Assembly (NCBI GenBank): GCA_046091165.1
Contig: JBJTBE010000023.1
Span: forward strand, 1 to 25,123
DNA: 25,123 nucleotides
Reading direction: 5' to 3'
Source of the DNA: F1-60-MAGs163 sp046091165
GTDB lineage: Bacteria > Actinomycetota > Thermoleophilia > Solirubrobacterales > Solirubrobacteraceae
Shown: piece after piece, positions 8,458-15,504 of the stretch
How the letters are laid out: every line of letters begins with the position of its first letter
How positions within the stretch are numbered: the stretch's first letter is position 1
Translations under genes and position numbers: made by a program
The notes under the pieces: generated by a model
What the model saw: only the letters and a program-made list of their open reading frames with translations
What the model was told of the DNA's origin: nothing
Databases searched by the model: none

Positions 8458-9641
8458 TGGAGTCGCCGATCGGCCGCCTCTCGCTGCGGGAGCGGTTCAT
8501 GCGCCTGCGGGCCGCCGCCCCCAGGGCCGCGATCGCCGCGCTGGCGGCGGCGGTCTCCTACTTCATCGCGCACGAGCTCTTAGGCCATTCGAGCCCGTTC
8601 TTCGCGCCGGTCTCGGCCGTCATCGTCCTGGGGATCACCATCGGGGCCCAGCTCCAGCGGGCCCTCCAGCTCGCCCTCGGGGTTGCCCTGGGGATCCTCG
8701 CCGCCGACCTGCTGGTGGCGGTCATCGGCAACGGCGGCTGGCAGATCGGCGTGATCGTCTTCGCCGCCATGTGCCTGGCGGTCTTCGCCGGCGGCGACCA
8801 GCTCGCCGTGCGCCAGGCCGCGGCCGGCGGCCTGCTCGTCTCGGTCGCGGCCATCCCCGGCGACCCGGCCGGGGTCGCCCGCTTCGGAGACGCGGCGATC
8901 GGCGCCCTGGTGGCGCTGCTCTTCAACTTCGTGATCTTCCCGCTCAACCCGCTGAAGATGGCCCGCCGGGCCGTCGACCCGGCGCTGGGCTCGATCGCCT
9001 CGGTGCTCGACGACGTCGCCACGGCCCTCGAGAACCGCGACCAGGAGAAGTCGGTCGCCGCGCTGCACGCGGCCCGCCGGCTCGAGGACCACGTCGGCGA
9101 CGTGCAGGCGACGATCGTGACCAGCGGCGAGATCGCCCGCCTGGCGCTGGTGAGGCGCGGCCAGGTGGAGGCGGTGGACCGCTACGCCCACGCCGTCGAC
9201 CTCCTCGACCGCGCCCAGGGCGACGTCGTGGCCCTCGCCCAGGGAGCCCACCGGGCCGTCGAGCACGGCGACCGGATTCCCATCGAGGTGGTGGCCGGCC
9301 TGCGCGACCTGGCCGCCTGTGCCCGCCACCTGGGCGCCTCGTTCGAGGACGACTCCGAGCAGGAGCTGGCCCGTGCGGCGGCGATCCGCGCGGCGGCGGC
9401 GACGACCGCCGGGCTGGACGAGACGCGCAACCTGTCGGTCAGCCTCGTGGTCGGGCAGGCCCGGATGACCGCCGGCGACTTCCTGCGGGCGATGGGGATC
9501 GAGCCCCAGGATGCGCGCACCACCCTGCGCGAGGTGGCCGACGACAGCGAGGCCCGCTCCCGGATCGCCAGCGAGGCGCTCCGCAGCCAGGGGCTCGACG
9601 AGGAGATCGACGCCGCCCGCCCGGGCGGCGAATCGGCTTAG
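8457..9641 (+). CDS. FUSC-type (aromatic acid exporter-like) membrane protein
   Basis: This 394-aa protein has about six hydrophobic segments in residues 20-165 (for example AAIAALAAAVSYFIAHELL, FFAPVSAVIVLGITIGAQL, ALGVALGILAADLLVAVIG, IGVIVFAAMCLAVFAGG), then a long soluble, helix-rich region (about 170-394) with many Ala/Arg/Glu heptad-like stretches. This is the half-length architecture of the FUSC/aromatic-acid exporter family, with TM bundle followed by a cytosolic helical domain. The FFAPVSAVI segment after the first TM is a good family marker. The transported substrate is unknown. ATG overlaps the ASCH stop (TGATG). The TAG stop (9639-9641) doubles as the first three bases of the -10 predicted for the next gene. 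Confidence 0.8.
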   Translation: MESPIGRLSLRERFMRLRAAAPRAAIAALAAAVSYFIAHELLGHSSPFFAPVSAVIVLGITIGAQLQRALQLALGVALGILAADLLVAVIGNGGWQIGVIVFAAMCLAVFAGGDQLAVRQAAAGGLLVSVAAIPGDPAGVARFGDAAIGALVALLFNFVIFPLNPLKMARRAVDPALGSIASVLDDVATALENRDQEKSVAALHAARRLEDHVGDVQATIVTSGEIARLALVRRGQVEAVDRYAHAVDLLDRAQGDVVALAQGAHRAVEHGDRIPIEVVAGLRDLAACARHLGASFEDDSEQELARAAAIRAAAATTAGLDETRNLSVSLVVGQARMTAGDFLRAMGIEPQDARTTLREVADDSEARSRIASEALRSQGLDEEIDAARPGGESA

Positions 9642-9644
9642 ACT
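9639..9644 (+). promoter_or_regulatory. Predicted leaderless -10 of the MDR oxidoreductase
   Basis: TAGACT begins with the FUSC stop codon and ends 7 nt before the ATG at 9652. It is identical to the -10 of lpdA and dnaK. No Shine-Dalgarno and no obvious -35 are present. Confidence 0.42.
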
Positions 9645-9651
9645 CCCGGCG

Positions 9652-10599
9652 ATGCAGGCCGTGACGATCAGCGACGGCGAGCTGCTCCTCGCCGAGCACC
9701 CCGACCCCGAGCCCGGGGCCGGCGAGGTGCTCGTGGCCGTGCGCGGCGCCGGCCTCAACGGCGCCGACCTGCTCCAGCTCAAGGGTGGTTACCCCGCCCC
9801 GCCCGGCTCCCCGGCCGACATTCCCGGCCTCGAGCTTGCCGGGGAGGTCGTGGCGCGCGGGCCGGGAGCCGGGCGCTTCGCCGAGGGCGACCGCGTGATG
9901 GGGCTCGTCGGCGGCGGCGGGCAGGCCGAGCTCTGCGCCGTCCACGAGCGCCAGCTGATGCCGGTTCCCGAGCGCCTGGACTGGGCCCACGCCGGCGGCG
10001 TGGCCGAAGCCTTCACCACCGCCCACGATGCCCTCTTCACCCAGGCCCGGCTGGCGATGGGCGAGAGGGTCCTGGTCAGCGGTGCCGCCGGCGGCGTGGG
10101 GACGGCCGCCGTCCAGCTCGCCGCGGCGGCCGGGGCGCTGGTCGTGGCCTCGGTCCGTGACGGCTCGCTCCACGATGCGGTGGCCGGCCTCGGGGCCTCG
10201 AGGGTCTGTACCCCGGAGGAGAGCCCCGACCTGGGCCCGTACGACGTGATCCTGGAACTGGTCGGCGCCCCCAGCCTGGAGGCCAACCTCGGCGCGCTGG
10301 CCACCGGCGGGCGCATCGCGGTGATCGGCGTCGGCGCCGGCTTCAAGGCGGAGCTGAACCTGCTGAAGCTGATGGGCGCGCGGGGCTCGATCTCCGGAAG
10401 CACGCTGCGCGCCCGGCCGCTCGAGGAGAAGGCGCAGACCGCCCGTGCCATGGAGCGCCACGTCCTGCCGCTGTTCGACGCGGGGCGCCTCGAGGTACCG
10501 CTCCAGCAGGTCTTCCCGCTCGCGCAGGCGCCGGCCGCCTACGAGCTCTTCGCGCTGCCGGGCAAGTTCGGCAAGATCGTGCTGGAGCCCGGGTCGTGA
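9652..10599 (+). CDS. Quinone oxidoreductase-type medium-chain dehydrogenase/reductase
   Basis: This 315-aa protein is an NAD(P)H-dependent MDR of the zeta-crystallin/quinone oxidoreductase type. It has the N-terminal GroES-like domain with AGLNGADLLQLKGGYP (33-48) and IPGLELAGEVVARG (57-70), and the Rossmann domain with LVSGAAGGVGTAAVQLA (141-157), where the AxxGxxG loop favours NADPH. There are no catalytic or structural zinc ligands (the N-terminal Cys/His pattern of alcohol dehydrogenases is absent). The PIG3-like region GSISGSTLRARPLEEK is present. It would reduce quinones or enones in the cytosol. ATG at 9652 is chosen over upstream in-frame codons that lie inside the FUSC gene. Its stop overlaps the next GTG by 4 nt. 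Confidence 0.88.
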   Translation: MQAVTISDGELLLAEHPDPEPGAGEVLVAVRGAGLNGADLLQLKGGYPAPPGSPADIPGLELAGEVVARGPGAGRFAEGDRVMGLVGGGGQAELCAVHERQLMPVPERLDWAHAGGVAEAFTTAHDALFTQARLAMGERVLVSGAAGGVGTAAVQLAAAAGALVVASVRDGSLHDAVAGLGASRVCTPEESPDLGPYDVILELVGAPSLEANLGALATGGRIAVIGVGAGFKAELNLLKLMGARGSISGSTLRARPLEEKAQTARAMERHVLPLFDAGRLEVPLQQVFPLAQAPAAYELFALPGKFGKIVLEPGS

Positions 10600-10964
10600 G
10601 CAGCAACGCGATCGAGCGCTTCTGGGACGCCCGCCAGGCCGGGGACTGGGACGAGGTCGCCGCCCTGATCCGTCCCGGCGTGAGGATCTCGCTGCCCCAC
10701 CAGGGCCGGGAGCCCAGCCGCGACGAGTTCCTGACCATGCTCCACCTCGTCCACGCGCCCGGGTCGACCACGGTGATCGATCGAGTCATCACCGGCCGCG
10801 GGCTGGATATCGCGGTGAGCGCCTCGGTCCGCCGGCCGGACAGCGTCCTTCAGTGTGCCGGCTTCTACGAGCTTCAGGCGGGGCTGATCGAGCGGATCGA
10901 GGAGACGTGGATGGTTCCCGGCAACGGGAGCTTCGACCTCTCCACCGTCGGGCCCCGCGCCTAG
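10596..10964 (+). CDS. SnoaL-like (NTF2-fold) small protein
   Basis: This 122-aa protein has the single-domain NTF2-like pattern: an N-terminal helix (SNAIERFWDARQAGDWDEVAALI), then RPGVRISLPHQGREPSRDEFLTML, central strands (TTVIDRVITGRGLDIAVSASVRR), and a final strand (LIERIEETWMVPG). It is likely a small-molecule binding or isomerase-type enzyme; no substrate can be inferred. The GTG start overlaps the oxidoreductase stop by 4 nt, so it is probably co-translated with it and may share its substrate chemistry. It is converging: its TAG stop lies in the same CTAG tetranucleotide that ends the minus-strand UDG-like gene. Confidence 0.8.
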   Translation: MSSNAIERFWDARQAGDWDEVAALIRPGVRISLPHQGREPSRDEFLTMLHLVHAPGSTTVIDRVITGRGLDIAVSASVRRPDSVLQCAGFYELQAGLIERIEETWMVPGNGSFDLSTVGPRA

Positions 10965-11614
10965 TAGGGCGGGAGCTCGGACCACCAGTCGCCGAGCGCG
11001 CGGAAGGAGGCCCAGAACTCGCGCTTGGCCTCCTCTTCGTCGAGCGAGTCGTCGATGTCGGGAGTCACCAGCACGTCGCAGGACGGCGTGAGCGGCGCGA
11101 CCGTGCCCGGCGCCCACTCGATCGGCTGGGCGAGGGGAAGCTCCATCTCGTTGATCGCGGCGACGGTCTGTTCGCCCATCGCTACGAGCATCCGGGGCTG
11201 GACGATCGCGAACTCTTCGACGAGGCGCCCGGAGCAGACCGGGTCGGCCATCGAGGCGTCGGGCACCGGGCACTTGACCACCAGCGTGCCGTAGACGGCG
11301 AGCGGGTCGATGCCCAGCCGCGTCAGCGACTTCTGCAGCGCGTTTCCGGAGCGTCCGTAGAAGGCGACTCCCTCCTCGATCTCCGAGACCTTGGGCGCGA
11401 ACTTGACGAGCATCACGTCGGCCTGGGGGTGGCCCGAGCCCAGGACCGGCATCAGGTTCCCGCGCGGGCAGTGCTCGCAGGAGTGGATGTCGCGGGAGAG
11501 CGAGTTGATCTCGCGGATGGCGCGCTCGAGGTACTTCTCGCGGATCTCGTCGTCGGTGGCGGGCATCCGTGGCGAGGCTTTCGACGGCTGGGCCCGTTCT
11601 CCCTCGCGCTGCAT
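10961..11614 (-). CDS. UDG-superfamily (family 4-like) protein with degenerate catalytic motifs
   Basis: This 217-aa protein resembles [4Fe-4S] family-4 uracil-DNA glycosylases. The cluster ligands seem kept: Cys46 and Cys49 (SCEHC), then Cys115 (VVKCPVPD) and Cys127. The YGRSGNAL segment matches the FVGRAGQLL turn of the family. The catalytic elements do not match: the water-activating GEAPG loop reads KFAPK (71-75), and the late HPS motif is replaced by VTPDIDDS (183-190). The spacing of the last two Cys is shorter than I recall for the family. The protein may have changed specificity or lost glycosylase activity. ATG at 11614 shares a base with the GT-PHP stop (TGATG); Met17 is an alternative start. 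Confidence 0.78.
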   Translation of the reverse strand: MQREGERAQPSKASPRMPATDDEIREKYLERAIREINSLSRDIHSCEHCPRGNLMPVLGSGHPQADVMLVKFAPKVSEIEEGVAFYGRSGNALQKSLTRLGIDPLAVYGTLVVKCPVPDASMADPVCSGRLVEEFAIVQPRMLVAMGEQTVAAINEMELPLAQPIEWAPGTVAPLTPSCDVLVTPDIDDSLDEEEAKREFWASFRALGDWWSELPPY

Positions 11615-13488
11615 CAGCCCTTGCGCGCCGTGGCCTTCGGCCGCTTGCGCCGGCCCCCGGCCGAGCCGCCGCGGGTCTGCAGGAACTTGAGCGCCTGGAC
11701 GTAGACGTAGTTGGTGGGGGTCGTGTGGATCTCCGCGGTGCGCAGCGACTCCATGAACTCCTCGGGCCCGTCGAAGTCGTGCATCCGCACGCGGGCGGTG
11801 CCCAGCCCCTGGGCCACGTGGGCGTCGGAGCCGGCGGCGGCGGGTATCCGGTACTTGCCGGCAAAGCGCACCGCCTCCTCGTTGAAGGCGTCGAAGGCCA
11901 CCCTCGGGTTGAAGACCTCGATCAGGTCGATGTCACTCACGATCGAGAGCAGGTTCTCGTAGTCGGGAACCGAGTGCATCCGGTCGAACGGGTGGGGCAC
12001 GTAGACCAGGCCGCCCTGGCGCTTGATCTCCGCGACCGTCTCGGCGAGGGTCATGCCGCGCTCGATCTTCTCCTTGATGAAGAGGCCGATCACCTCGCCC
12101 TGGTCGGCGGTCTTGATCTCCTCGGCGAGGATCACCTTCACCCCGTAGGCGTCGGCGATCTCGGCGGCCGCGACGGCGCCGGAGATCTCGTTGTGCTCGG
12201 TGATGGCGATCGCGCCGAGCCCCTTCTCGCGCGCGGTCTCCAGCAGGGTCTCGACCGGCGTGGCGCAGTCGTGGCTGTGGTCGGTGTGCATGTGGAGGTC
12301 GACGTCGATCGTCGGGCGGGCGGCGAGCCTGCGGGCCAGGGCCGCGTTCCCGCCGAGCGGCTTGCGGCGCGCGGCGAGCTCCTCGTAGATCGCCTCGAAC
12401 TCGTCGGTCACCAGCGACCAGTCGCGGACGAGCGCCGCCCCGGCGAGCCGCTCGCGCAGCGGCGCGTCGTCGATCAGGCGGGTCAGCTGGGCGGCGAGGA
12501 CGGTCGCGTCCCTGGGCTCGAAGAGCAGGCCGCGGTCCCCCTCCCCGAGCACCTCGGCGTAGACCGGCAGCCTCGAGGCGACCGGCACGGCGCCGCCGGC
12601 GCTGGCCCGGGCGAGGATGCCCGGCTCCGGCTCGGCTCCCGAGGAGGCGCCGACCATGATGTCGGAGGCGGCGATCAGCTCGTCGAGGCTTACCTCGCCC
12701 GGCTCGGCATAGTGGACGCGGTCCCGCAGCCCCGCCCGCAGCGGCGTCGACGACGGACCGTCCTCGGAGCGGATCAGCAGCTCCCAGTCGGCTTCGCTCC
12801 CGATCAGGCGCAGGGCGCGCAGCAGGAGCCGCAGCGCCGGGCGCTCCTCCTCGTCGGCGAAGGCGATCCGCAGCGGCCGGGTCGCCGGGCCGCCCACCCG
12901 CTCCAGCGCCGGAGCTCCGGGCAGGACGAGCCGGTACTCGGCGGGGAAGTGGCGCTCCATCACCTGGGCGGTGGTCTTCCAGCTGGCGGTGCGGGCGTCG
13001 AGCCGGCCGAAGAGCAGCTGCACGACGCGGCGCGCGACCTGGGTGGCCACCAGCCGTTCGGTGGGGGCGTGAAAGCTGCCGACGTTGAGGGCCCGCGAGC
13101 TGCGCAGCGCCGCGCTGGCCAGGCCGGGGGCGAACGGCTCGTGGACGTGGCAGATGTCGAAGGGCGCCTCGTCGAACAGGTCGCCGAGGGTCCGGGTCAC
13201 GTCGCTGGGCAGGTTTACGCGCCGGCGCCACGGCAGGCCGCCGAGCGACTCGCTCACCGGGAGGACGAGCGGCTCGCCCTCGGCGAGCCCGAGCAGCTGC
13301 TCGGCTCCCTTGCGGATCAGCTTTCGCCCGTCACGGACGGCGCTGGCCGAGATGGACGGGGCGACGATCACCACCCGGTGGCCGCGGGCGGCGAGGTCGT
13401 CGCTCAGGCGGGCGATCTCCTCGTTTACCTCGTGGCGGCGCTCCCAGGCGAACGGGGTCACCTGCGCGATCGCGAAGCCGTCGGCCAC
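11614..13488 (-). CDS. Fusion protein: PimA-like GT4 glycosyltransferase domain + PHP phosphoesterase domain
   Basis: This 624-aa protein has two domains. Residues 1-375 are a GT-B/GT4 fold closest to phosphatidylinositol mannosyltransferase PimA: a Rossmann start (IAQVTPFAWERRHEVNEEI), HVHEPFAPGL (114-123), and SFHAPT (138-143) with the His equivalent to PimA's acceptor-site His. The second half is eroded: PNGVD, the R/K donor-phosphate pair and the second Glu of EX7E are not recognisable (ILARASAGG instead). Residues 392-600 are a PHP domain with metal ligands HMH (399-401), EH (431-432), AEE (455-457), PHP (498-500) and SDAH (554-557). The tail is basic (GGRRKRPKATARKG). Neighbouring ino1 and PIP synthase point to inositol-lipid metabolism. 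The leaderless-type GTG start follows TATGCT. Confidence 0.85.
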   Translation of the reverse strand: MADGFAIAQVTPFAWERRHEVNEEIARLSDDLAARGHRVVIVAPSISASAVRDGRKLIRKGAEQLLGLAEGEPLVLPVSESLGGLPWRRRVNLPSDVTRTLGDLFDEAPFDICHVHEPFAPGLASAALRSSRALNVGSFHAPTERLVATQVARRVVQLLFGRLDARTASWKTTAQVMERHFPAEYRLVLPGAPALERVGGPATRPLRIAFADEEERPALRLLLRALRLIGSEADWELLIRSEDGPSSTPLRAGLRDRVHYAEPGEVSLDELIAASDIMVGASSGAEPEPGILARASAGGAVPVASRLPVYAEVLGEGDRGLLFEPRDATVLAAQLTRLIDDAPLRERLAGAALVRDWSLVTDEFEAIYEELAARRKPLGGNAALARRLAARPTIDVDLHMHTDHSHDCATPVETLLETAREKGLGAIAITEHNEISGAVAAAEIADAYGVKVILAEEIKTADQGEVIGLFIKEKIERGMTLAETVAEIKRQGGLVYVPHPFDRMHSVPDYENLLSIVSDIDLIEVFNPRVAFDAFNEEAVRFAGKYRIPAAAGSDAHVAQGLGTARVRMHDFDGPEEFMESLRTAEIHTTPTNYVYVQALKFLQTRGGSAGGRRKRPKATARKG

Positions 13489-13500
13489 GCGGCCAGCATA
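13489..13500 (-). promoter_or_regulatory. Predicted leaderless promoter (-10) of the GT-PHP fusion gene
   Basis: On the minus strand TATGCT (13500-13495) is followed by exactly 6 nt and the GTG start at 13488. No Shine-Dalgarno is present. This implies that the fusion gene and the UDG-like gene can be transcribed separately from ino1. Confidence 0.45.
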
Positions 13501-13504
13501 GAGA

Positions 13505-13558
13505 GCGCCGCTGTGCTGCGCCGTTCCTGGCGGAGGCGGCTACCCGGACCCGCGGCGC
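13505..13558. repeat. Inverted repeat in the ino1/GT-PHP gap
   Basis: GCGCCGC (13505-13511) and GCGGCGC (13552-13558) are perfect 7-bp inverted arms with a 40-nt loop. The right arm touches the ino1 stop codon. It could fold in the ino1 mRNA 3' end but has no T-run; in DNA this GC-rich, such arms can also occur by chance. Confidence 0.3.
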
Positions 13559-14757
13559 TACTTCTTCGCGGCGGCGCGCTTCTTGGCCGGGGCCTTGCGG
13601 CCCTTGGGCTTCGTGCCCGGCTTGCGCGCGTACTGCTTGATGAACTTCTCGGTGTCCTGGCGGGCCTGGTCGTCGGGCCGCTGGTTCTTGGGGGACTTCA
13701 TCAGGTACGAGCTCGGGCCGTCGAGCTGGCCGCTGACCCCGTGGTTCAGCGCGAGCTTGCAGAGCCGGACCGCGTCGATGACGATCCCCGCCGAGTTGGG
13801 CGAGTCCCACACCTCGAGCTTCATCTCGAGGTTGAGCGGCACGTCGCCGAAGGCCTTGCCCTCCACCCGGATGTGGGCCCACTTGCGGTCGGTGAGCCAG
13901 GGCACGTAGTCCGAGGGGCCGATGTATACGTCGTCGGCCGGCAGCTCGTGGCCCATGATCGAGGTCACGGCCTGGGTCTTGGAGATCTTCTTGGACTCCA
14001 GCCGCTCGCGTTCGAGCATGTTGTAGAAGTCCATGTTCCCGCCGACGTTGAGCTGCGAGGTGCGGACCATCCTCACGCCGCGGTCGTGGAAGAGGCGGGC
14101 CATCGTGCGGTGCACGATCGTGGCGCCGACCTGGGACTTGATGTCGTCGCCGATGATCGGCAGCCCGGCCTTCCTGAACTTGCGGTTCCAGTAGTCGGAG
14201 CTGGCGATGAATACGGGGATGCAGTTGACGAACCCGCAGCCGGCCTCGAGCACCTGCTCGACGTACCAGCGGGTCGCGTCCTCGGAGCCCACCGGGAGGT
14301 AGGAGACGACGACGTCGGTGTGGGTGGCCTTGAGGATCGAGGCGATGTCGGCGGTCTCGCCGGGGGCCTTGCGGATCTTCTCCTTGGCGTACTTGCCGAT
14401 CCCGTCGAGGGTCATCCCCCGGTAGACCGGTGCGCCGAGGTCGCTCGGGACCTTGGAGAACTTCATCGTGTTGTTGGGCGAGGCCCAGATCGCCTTGCCG
14501 AGGTCCTTGCCGACCTTGGTGGCGTTGATGTCGAAGGCGCAGGTGAACTCGATGTCGCCGACGTGGTAGCCCCCGAGGTCGGTGTGCATGAGCCCGTCGA
14601 TCGGCTTGTTGGGGTCGGCGTTGCGGTAGTGCTCGACGCCCTGGACGAAGGCGCTGGCGCAGTTGCCGACGCCGACGATCGCCACCCGGACCTTGTCCTT
14701 CTGGTAGCGGGCCTTTCCGTTGCGCGAGGCGCCGTTTCGGTTGCCGTTGGTGCTCAC
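13558..14757 (-). CDS. ino1: Inositol-3-phosphate synthase (actinobacterial/archaeal type)
   Basis: This NAD-dependent enzyme isomerises glucose 6-phosphate to inositol phosphate, the head-group precursor of phosphatidylinositol and mycothiol-type thiols. At 399 aa it is somewhat longer than the usual ~360. The NAD loop is VAIVGVGNCASAF (25-37); the diagnostic block RTSQLNVGGNMDF...MLERERLESKKISKTQAVTS and LEVWDSPNSAGIVIDAVRLCK are near-identical to mycobacterial Ino1. The extra length is in both ends: an Asn/Ser/Arg N-terminus and a Lys/Ala/Pro tail (KGRKAPAKKRAAAKK). The GTG at 14757 is chosen because AAGGGAAG lies just upstream, the clearest Shine-Dalgarno in the region; an in-frame ATG at 14790 would put that site inside the gene. 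It lies 66 nt after PIP synthase. Confidence 0.95.
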   Translation of the reverse strand: MSTNGNRNGASRNGKARYQKDKVRVAIVGVGNCASAFVQGVEHYRNADPNKPIDGLMHTDLGGYHVGDIEFTCAFDINATKVGKDLGKAIWASPNNTMKFSKVPSDLGAPVYRGMTLDGIGKYAKEKIRKAPGETADIASILKATHTDVVVSYLPVGSEDATRWYVEQVLEAGCGFVNCIPVFIASSDYWNRKFRKAGLPIIGDDIKSQVGATIVHRTMARLFHDRGVRMVRTSQLNVGGNMDFYNMLERERLESKKISKTQAVTSIMGHELPADDVYIGPSDYVPWLTDRKWAHIRVEGKAFGDVPLNLEMKLEVWDSPNSAGIVIDAVRLCKLALNHGVSGQLDGPSSYLMKSPKNQRPDDQARQDTEKFIKQYARKPGTKPKGRKAPAKKRAAAKK

Positions 14758-14823
14758 AGTCTTCCCTTCAAGTCGATTCCCGCCATTCACACCGGCGAAC
14801 GGCTCGGGTTACAGGGTCGCAGG

Positions 14824-15435
14824 TCAGGAGGCCGGGGTATCGGCCGCCTTGAGCTCGCCCCGCACGTGCACGATGCGCTGGATCGTAGTGATCACGCCCA
14901 TCGCCGCAAGCACGTACACGGCCGGCGCCAGGAGCGAGAAGTCCCCGAGCCCGAGGCCGTTGGCGAACAGCAGCCCGACCGAGAGGACGGTGACCCGCGT
15001 GGCCCGGCTGCCGATTCCCACCTTGCACTCGACGCCGAGCGCCTCTGCGCGCGCCCGCGTGTAACTGACCATCACCGAGGCGAGGATCGCCACCGCGCAG
15101 GCCGCCGCCTCGAACCCCTTCCCGTCCTGGGCAAAGGTGTAGGCGACGGCGGCCAGCACCACCCCCTCCTCGATCCGGTCGAGCGTGGAGTCGAGGAAGG
15201 CGCCGAACGGCGTCCCCTTCCCCGACATCCTCGAGTAGCGGCCGTCGAGGGTGTCGCAGACCGAGCCGACGATGTAGGCGATCCCCCCGAGCACGAACAT
15301 CTCCTGCCAGACCAGCGCGGCCGAGACCAGACAGAGCAGCAGGCCGGTGACTGAGATCGCGTTCGGGGTCAGCCGCGATTCGATCAGCGCGTTGCGGACC
15401 GCCTCGCGGCGCTCTCCCGGGACGTGCTCGTTCAT
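14824..15435 (-). CDS. pgsA: Phosphatidylinositol-phosphate synthase-like CDP-alcohol phosphatidyltransferase
   Basis: This 203-aa integral membrane enzyme would join inositol 1-phosphate to CDP-diacylglycerol, releasing CMP and giving phosphatidylinositol phosphate. The CDP-alcohol motif is D61-x2-D64-G65-x2-S-R69-x8-G78-x3-D82-x3-D86, with Ser where most members have Ala. The block FLDSTLDRIEEG (80-91) and SYTRARAEALG (124-134) closely resemble mycobacterial PIP synthase (where the second block begins SYIKARAEASG), and further Arg residues follow (IGSRATRVTV). Five to six TM helices are apparent. Its place upstream of ino1 supports the inositol-phosphate acceptor over glycerol phosphate. 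The ATG is overlapped by the stop of a short leader ORF. Confidence 0.87.
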   Translation of the reverse strand: MNEHVPGERREAVRNALIESRLTPNAISVTGLLLCLVSAALVWQEMFVLGGIAYIVGSVCDTLDGRYSRMSGKGTPFGAFLDSTLDRIEEGVVLAAVAYTFAQDGKGFEAAACAVAILASVMVSYTRARAEALGVECKVGIGSRATRVTVLSVGLLFANGLGLGDFSLLAPAVYVLAAMGVITTIQRIVHVRGELKAADTPAS

Positions 15436-15470
15436 CAGGACGCTGGCGGGACGGGGGTGGGGACGGCCAT
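15435..15470 (-). CDS. Possible 11-codon leader ORF ahead of PIP synthase
   Basis: An ATG at 15470 opens a short frame, MAVPTPVPPAS, whose TGA shares a base with the ATG of the PIP synthase gene (TGATG). A TAGGAT hexamer (15487-15482) lies 11 nt upstream, placing the predicted transcription start about 5 nt before this ATG. The peptide is Pro-rich, with PTP and PVPP. It could serve translational coupling or ribosome-stalling control, or it could be chance. Confidence 0.3.
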   Translation of the reverse strand: MAVPTPVPPAS

Positions 15471-15481
15471 CGGAAGCGCCG

Positions 15482-15487
15482 ATCCTA
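15482..15487 (-). promoter_or_regulatory. Predicted -10 element of the PIP synthase gene
   Basis: TAGGAT on the minus strand, in the 69-nt gap after the membrane protein gene. It would drive the PIP synthase-ino1 pair. It lies 46 nt before the PIP synthase ATG but 11 nt before the leader ORF. Confidence 0.35.
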
Positions 15488-15504
15488 ACCGTCCGCGGGC
15501 GCGT

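Noticed and set aside
14758..14790. ATG at 14790 as ino1 start
   Set aside because: The extra 11 codons contain the AAGGGAAG Shine-Dalgarno that fits the GTG at 14757, so the shorter form is preferred.
11569..15354. A 1261-codon plus-strand open frame
   Set aside because: It is antisense to four well-supported genes (GT-PHP, ino1, PIP synthase, UDG-like). Its translation is low-complexity Gly/Asp/Arg/His/Val-rich, as expected of a shadow frame in very GC-rich DNA.
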